In this document: piece by piece, positions 62,485-64,000 of the stretch
Numbering within the stretch: position 1 is the first letter of the stretch
Layout of the letters: each line of letters begins with the position of its first letter
NCBI GenBank assembly: GCA_036925085.1
Contig: JAUPFP010000002.1
Coordinates: forward strand, 5,822,890 to 5,886,889
Length of the DNA stretch: 64,000 nucleotides
Reading direction: 5' to 3'
Origin: Brachycybe producta
Taxonomy: Eukaryota > Arthropoda > Diplopoda > Playtdesmida > Andrognathidae
Notes under the pieces: generated by a model
The model's input: only the letters and a program-made list of their open reading frames with translations
Databases searched by the model: none
Told to the model about the DNA's origin: nothing
Translations under genes and position numbers: made by a program

Positions 62485-62546
62485 TAGCAGGAAATCTTGT
62501 TTTAATTACACAGCCATGGCTGTAATTACAAGAAGATTTCCTGCTA
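62485..62546. repeat. Inverted repeat around a cagccatggctg core
   Basis: Arms tagcaggaaatcttg... and its complement ...gatttcctgcta, about 26 bp each with a small mismatch cluster, enclose a 12-bp perfect palindrome. Confidence 0.75.
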
Positions 62547-63448
62547 TACTTCGTATTTTCTTCTTTTTTTCGAGCATGTGAGACTCACGGCTGACACTGC
62601 AGTGTTAGGCCTGAGTCTCACATACTCGAAAAAAAAAGAAGAATATAGGAATTGAAATATAAAATCTCAGGCAAATGTTTCTGCTTTCGTTTGCATTCAA
62701 CGGTTGTCAGACGTCACAATGGAAAAAACACTTGAGGGACATTGTTGAGTATGGACATTGTTGAGTTTATAGAAAAATGGGAGGAGGAGGAGGAGATTAG
62801 GAGAATTCATATAGAAACAATATTATCCAATTTCTGCTTTTAGTCAAGTTCTATTTTCAGTTGGCGTTTTTCACATGTGGACCTTGTAAAGATCCAACTG
62901 AAAAACAGAATATTATCATACATTAAATAACAGGTGGTTGTATTTTATTTAATATTCACAATCTTAAACAAGTGTTAGTTACAAAATTAGCTTGAATGTT
63001 TACACAGAAGAAGCTATATTTGCTATTATTAATAAATTAATAGTAAAGAAACTGACATCAATAACAGTTCGTTCCTCCACTTTGTATCAGGGGAAAGTTA
63101 CCTGTTAATGCTTGAGAACGACCGCCATTATTTATCAGGTGTTCATTTCAATAAAAATGTATTTATTGCATATTTTAACTCAAGATTGTAAGCATATAAT
63201 TATATTGTATATACACAAATACATATAAATTGAGGTATTTCTTCATTGATAAGCCATTTCCTTTGTAAGATTATGCTGCTATGGAACCGCACAATCACAC
63301 AAACAGACCGTTTTTCTAAGCAACAGGAAAGCATTCCAATGCAGGTGCAACACGTGTTTTTTTTATTAAAGGAAGGTCTATAAAATTATCATATTGAAAT
63401 TCAGTTGTACAATTGAAGGCTCTAAACATCTGTTAGTTAGACCATTAA

Positions 63449-63997
63449 GGCCCGTATTCTTAATGCCTCGTCACACTCACCTAAAAAGTACCCAGAAAAC
63501 TTTCAGTCTCATACGAGATGATATTCTTAATTTGACACACGTCTTCAATTTGGCGCTAGATTAGCGCCACCAGTAGAAAAGCAACAAGTTTTTCATGAAT
63601 GTGTGAGATTGTTAATTAAACAAAAACGCCAAACTCTCATTTATCAAGGTTCACTAAAACTGCCATAAATCTATAGTAATTATTTATGTAGCCTCTAAGT
63701 TTTAATTGCAGAGGGGATATAGGTGTGGCTATAAATAAGAGGCTAAAATGAACCGAGATGTTTTAAAACATAGTTGACTCCTGCTCAATCTAGAAAACTG
63801 AATAAATAGAAAACTGATTAAAGCCAAACTTAACAAAGGCCACATTTTTGGCGTTTGTTCAATTTGGTTGTATTCAGTTTGACGTTTTATTTTTGGCCAA
63901 ATTAAACAGTTACCGCTCAATATGTTGCAAGGAGGCCTTGCAGTCAGTGGTGAAAGAGATTGTTAATGTGTGTGAACCTGTATTTAAAATACGGGCC
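63449..63997. mobile_element. MITE with 'ggcccgtattcttaa' termini
   Basis: Left GGCCCGTATTCTTAATG and the complement of the right end GGCCCGTATTTTAAATAC pair over the first 10 bases exactly. About 550 bp, cut close to the right edge of the window, so flanks cannot be compared properly. Confidence 0.5.
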
Positions 63998-64000
63998 GAT

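Overview
The window is metazoan nuclear DNA. It is AT-rich, its genes are split by GT-AG introns, and it is densely filled with short inverted-repeat transposons, microsatellites and long G/C homopolymers. Three conserved genes can be read exon by exon, and all three are ordinary animal genes. Repeat content and intron style suggest an invertebrate, but I cannot name the species from sequence alone.

Layout. 1-12.9 kb: a NEDD4-type HECT ubiquitin ligase on the minus strand. Its 21 visible coding exons give 718 residues: C2, three WW domains and most of the HECT domain. The exon with the catalytic cysteine lies left of base 1. Its 4.7-kb second intron holds foldback repeats and a possible tiny two-exon gene (8826-9200) on the opposite strand. 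14.5-15.7 kb: TRMO (tRNA m6t6A37 methyltransferase), minus strand, 268 aa. 16.3-22.1 kb: TENT2/GLD-2 (cytoplasmic poly(A) polymerase), plus strand, 12 coding exons, 578 aa. TRMO and TENT2 are head to head and probably share a promoter interval, which contains a repeat carrying a TGACGTCA site.

23.2-34.6 kb is a repeat island: an ~830-bp AT tandem array, Helitron-like elements, (TA)n tracts, and a complete Ty3/gypsy-type LTR retrotransposon (24648-33443) inserted into the (TA)n tract. Its LTRs differ by one T, and gag and pol are both open. Pol is reached through a canonical -1 slippery heptamer (UUUAAAC) followed by a short hairpin that can form a pseudoknot. The integrase C-terminus carries an AT-hook motif.

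34.6-64 kb has no gene I can name. It holds a possible 5' end of a plus-strand gene (34.7-35.8 kb), three isolated exon-like islands, a possible tRNA-derived SINE and many MITEs. These MITEs include a family with 9-bp target duplications, a hAT-like element nested inside another MITE with an intact paralogous empty site at 42.6 kb, and two more Helitron-like copies at 61.5-62.3 kb. TGACGTCA is strongly over-represented across the window, partly because several MITE families carry it.
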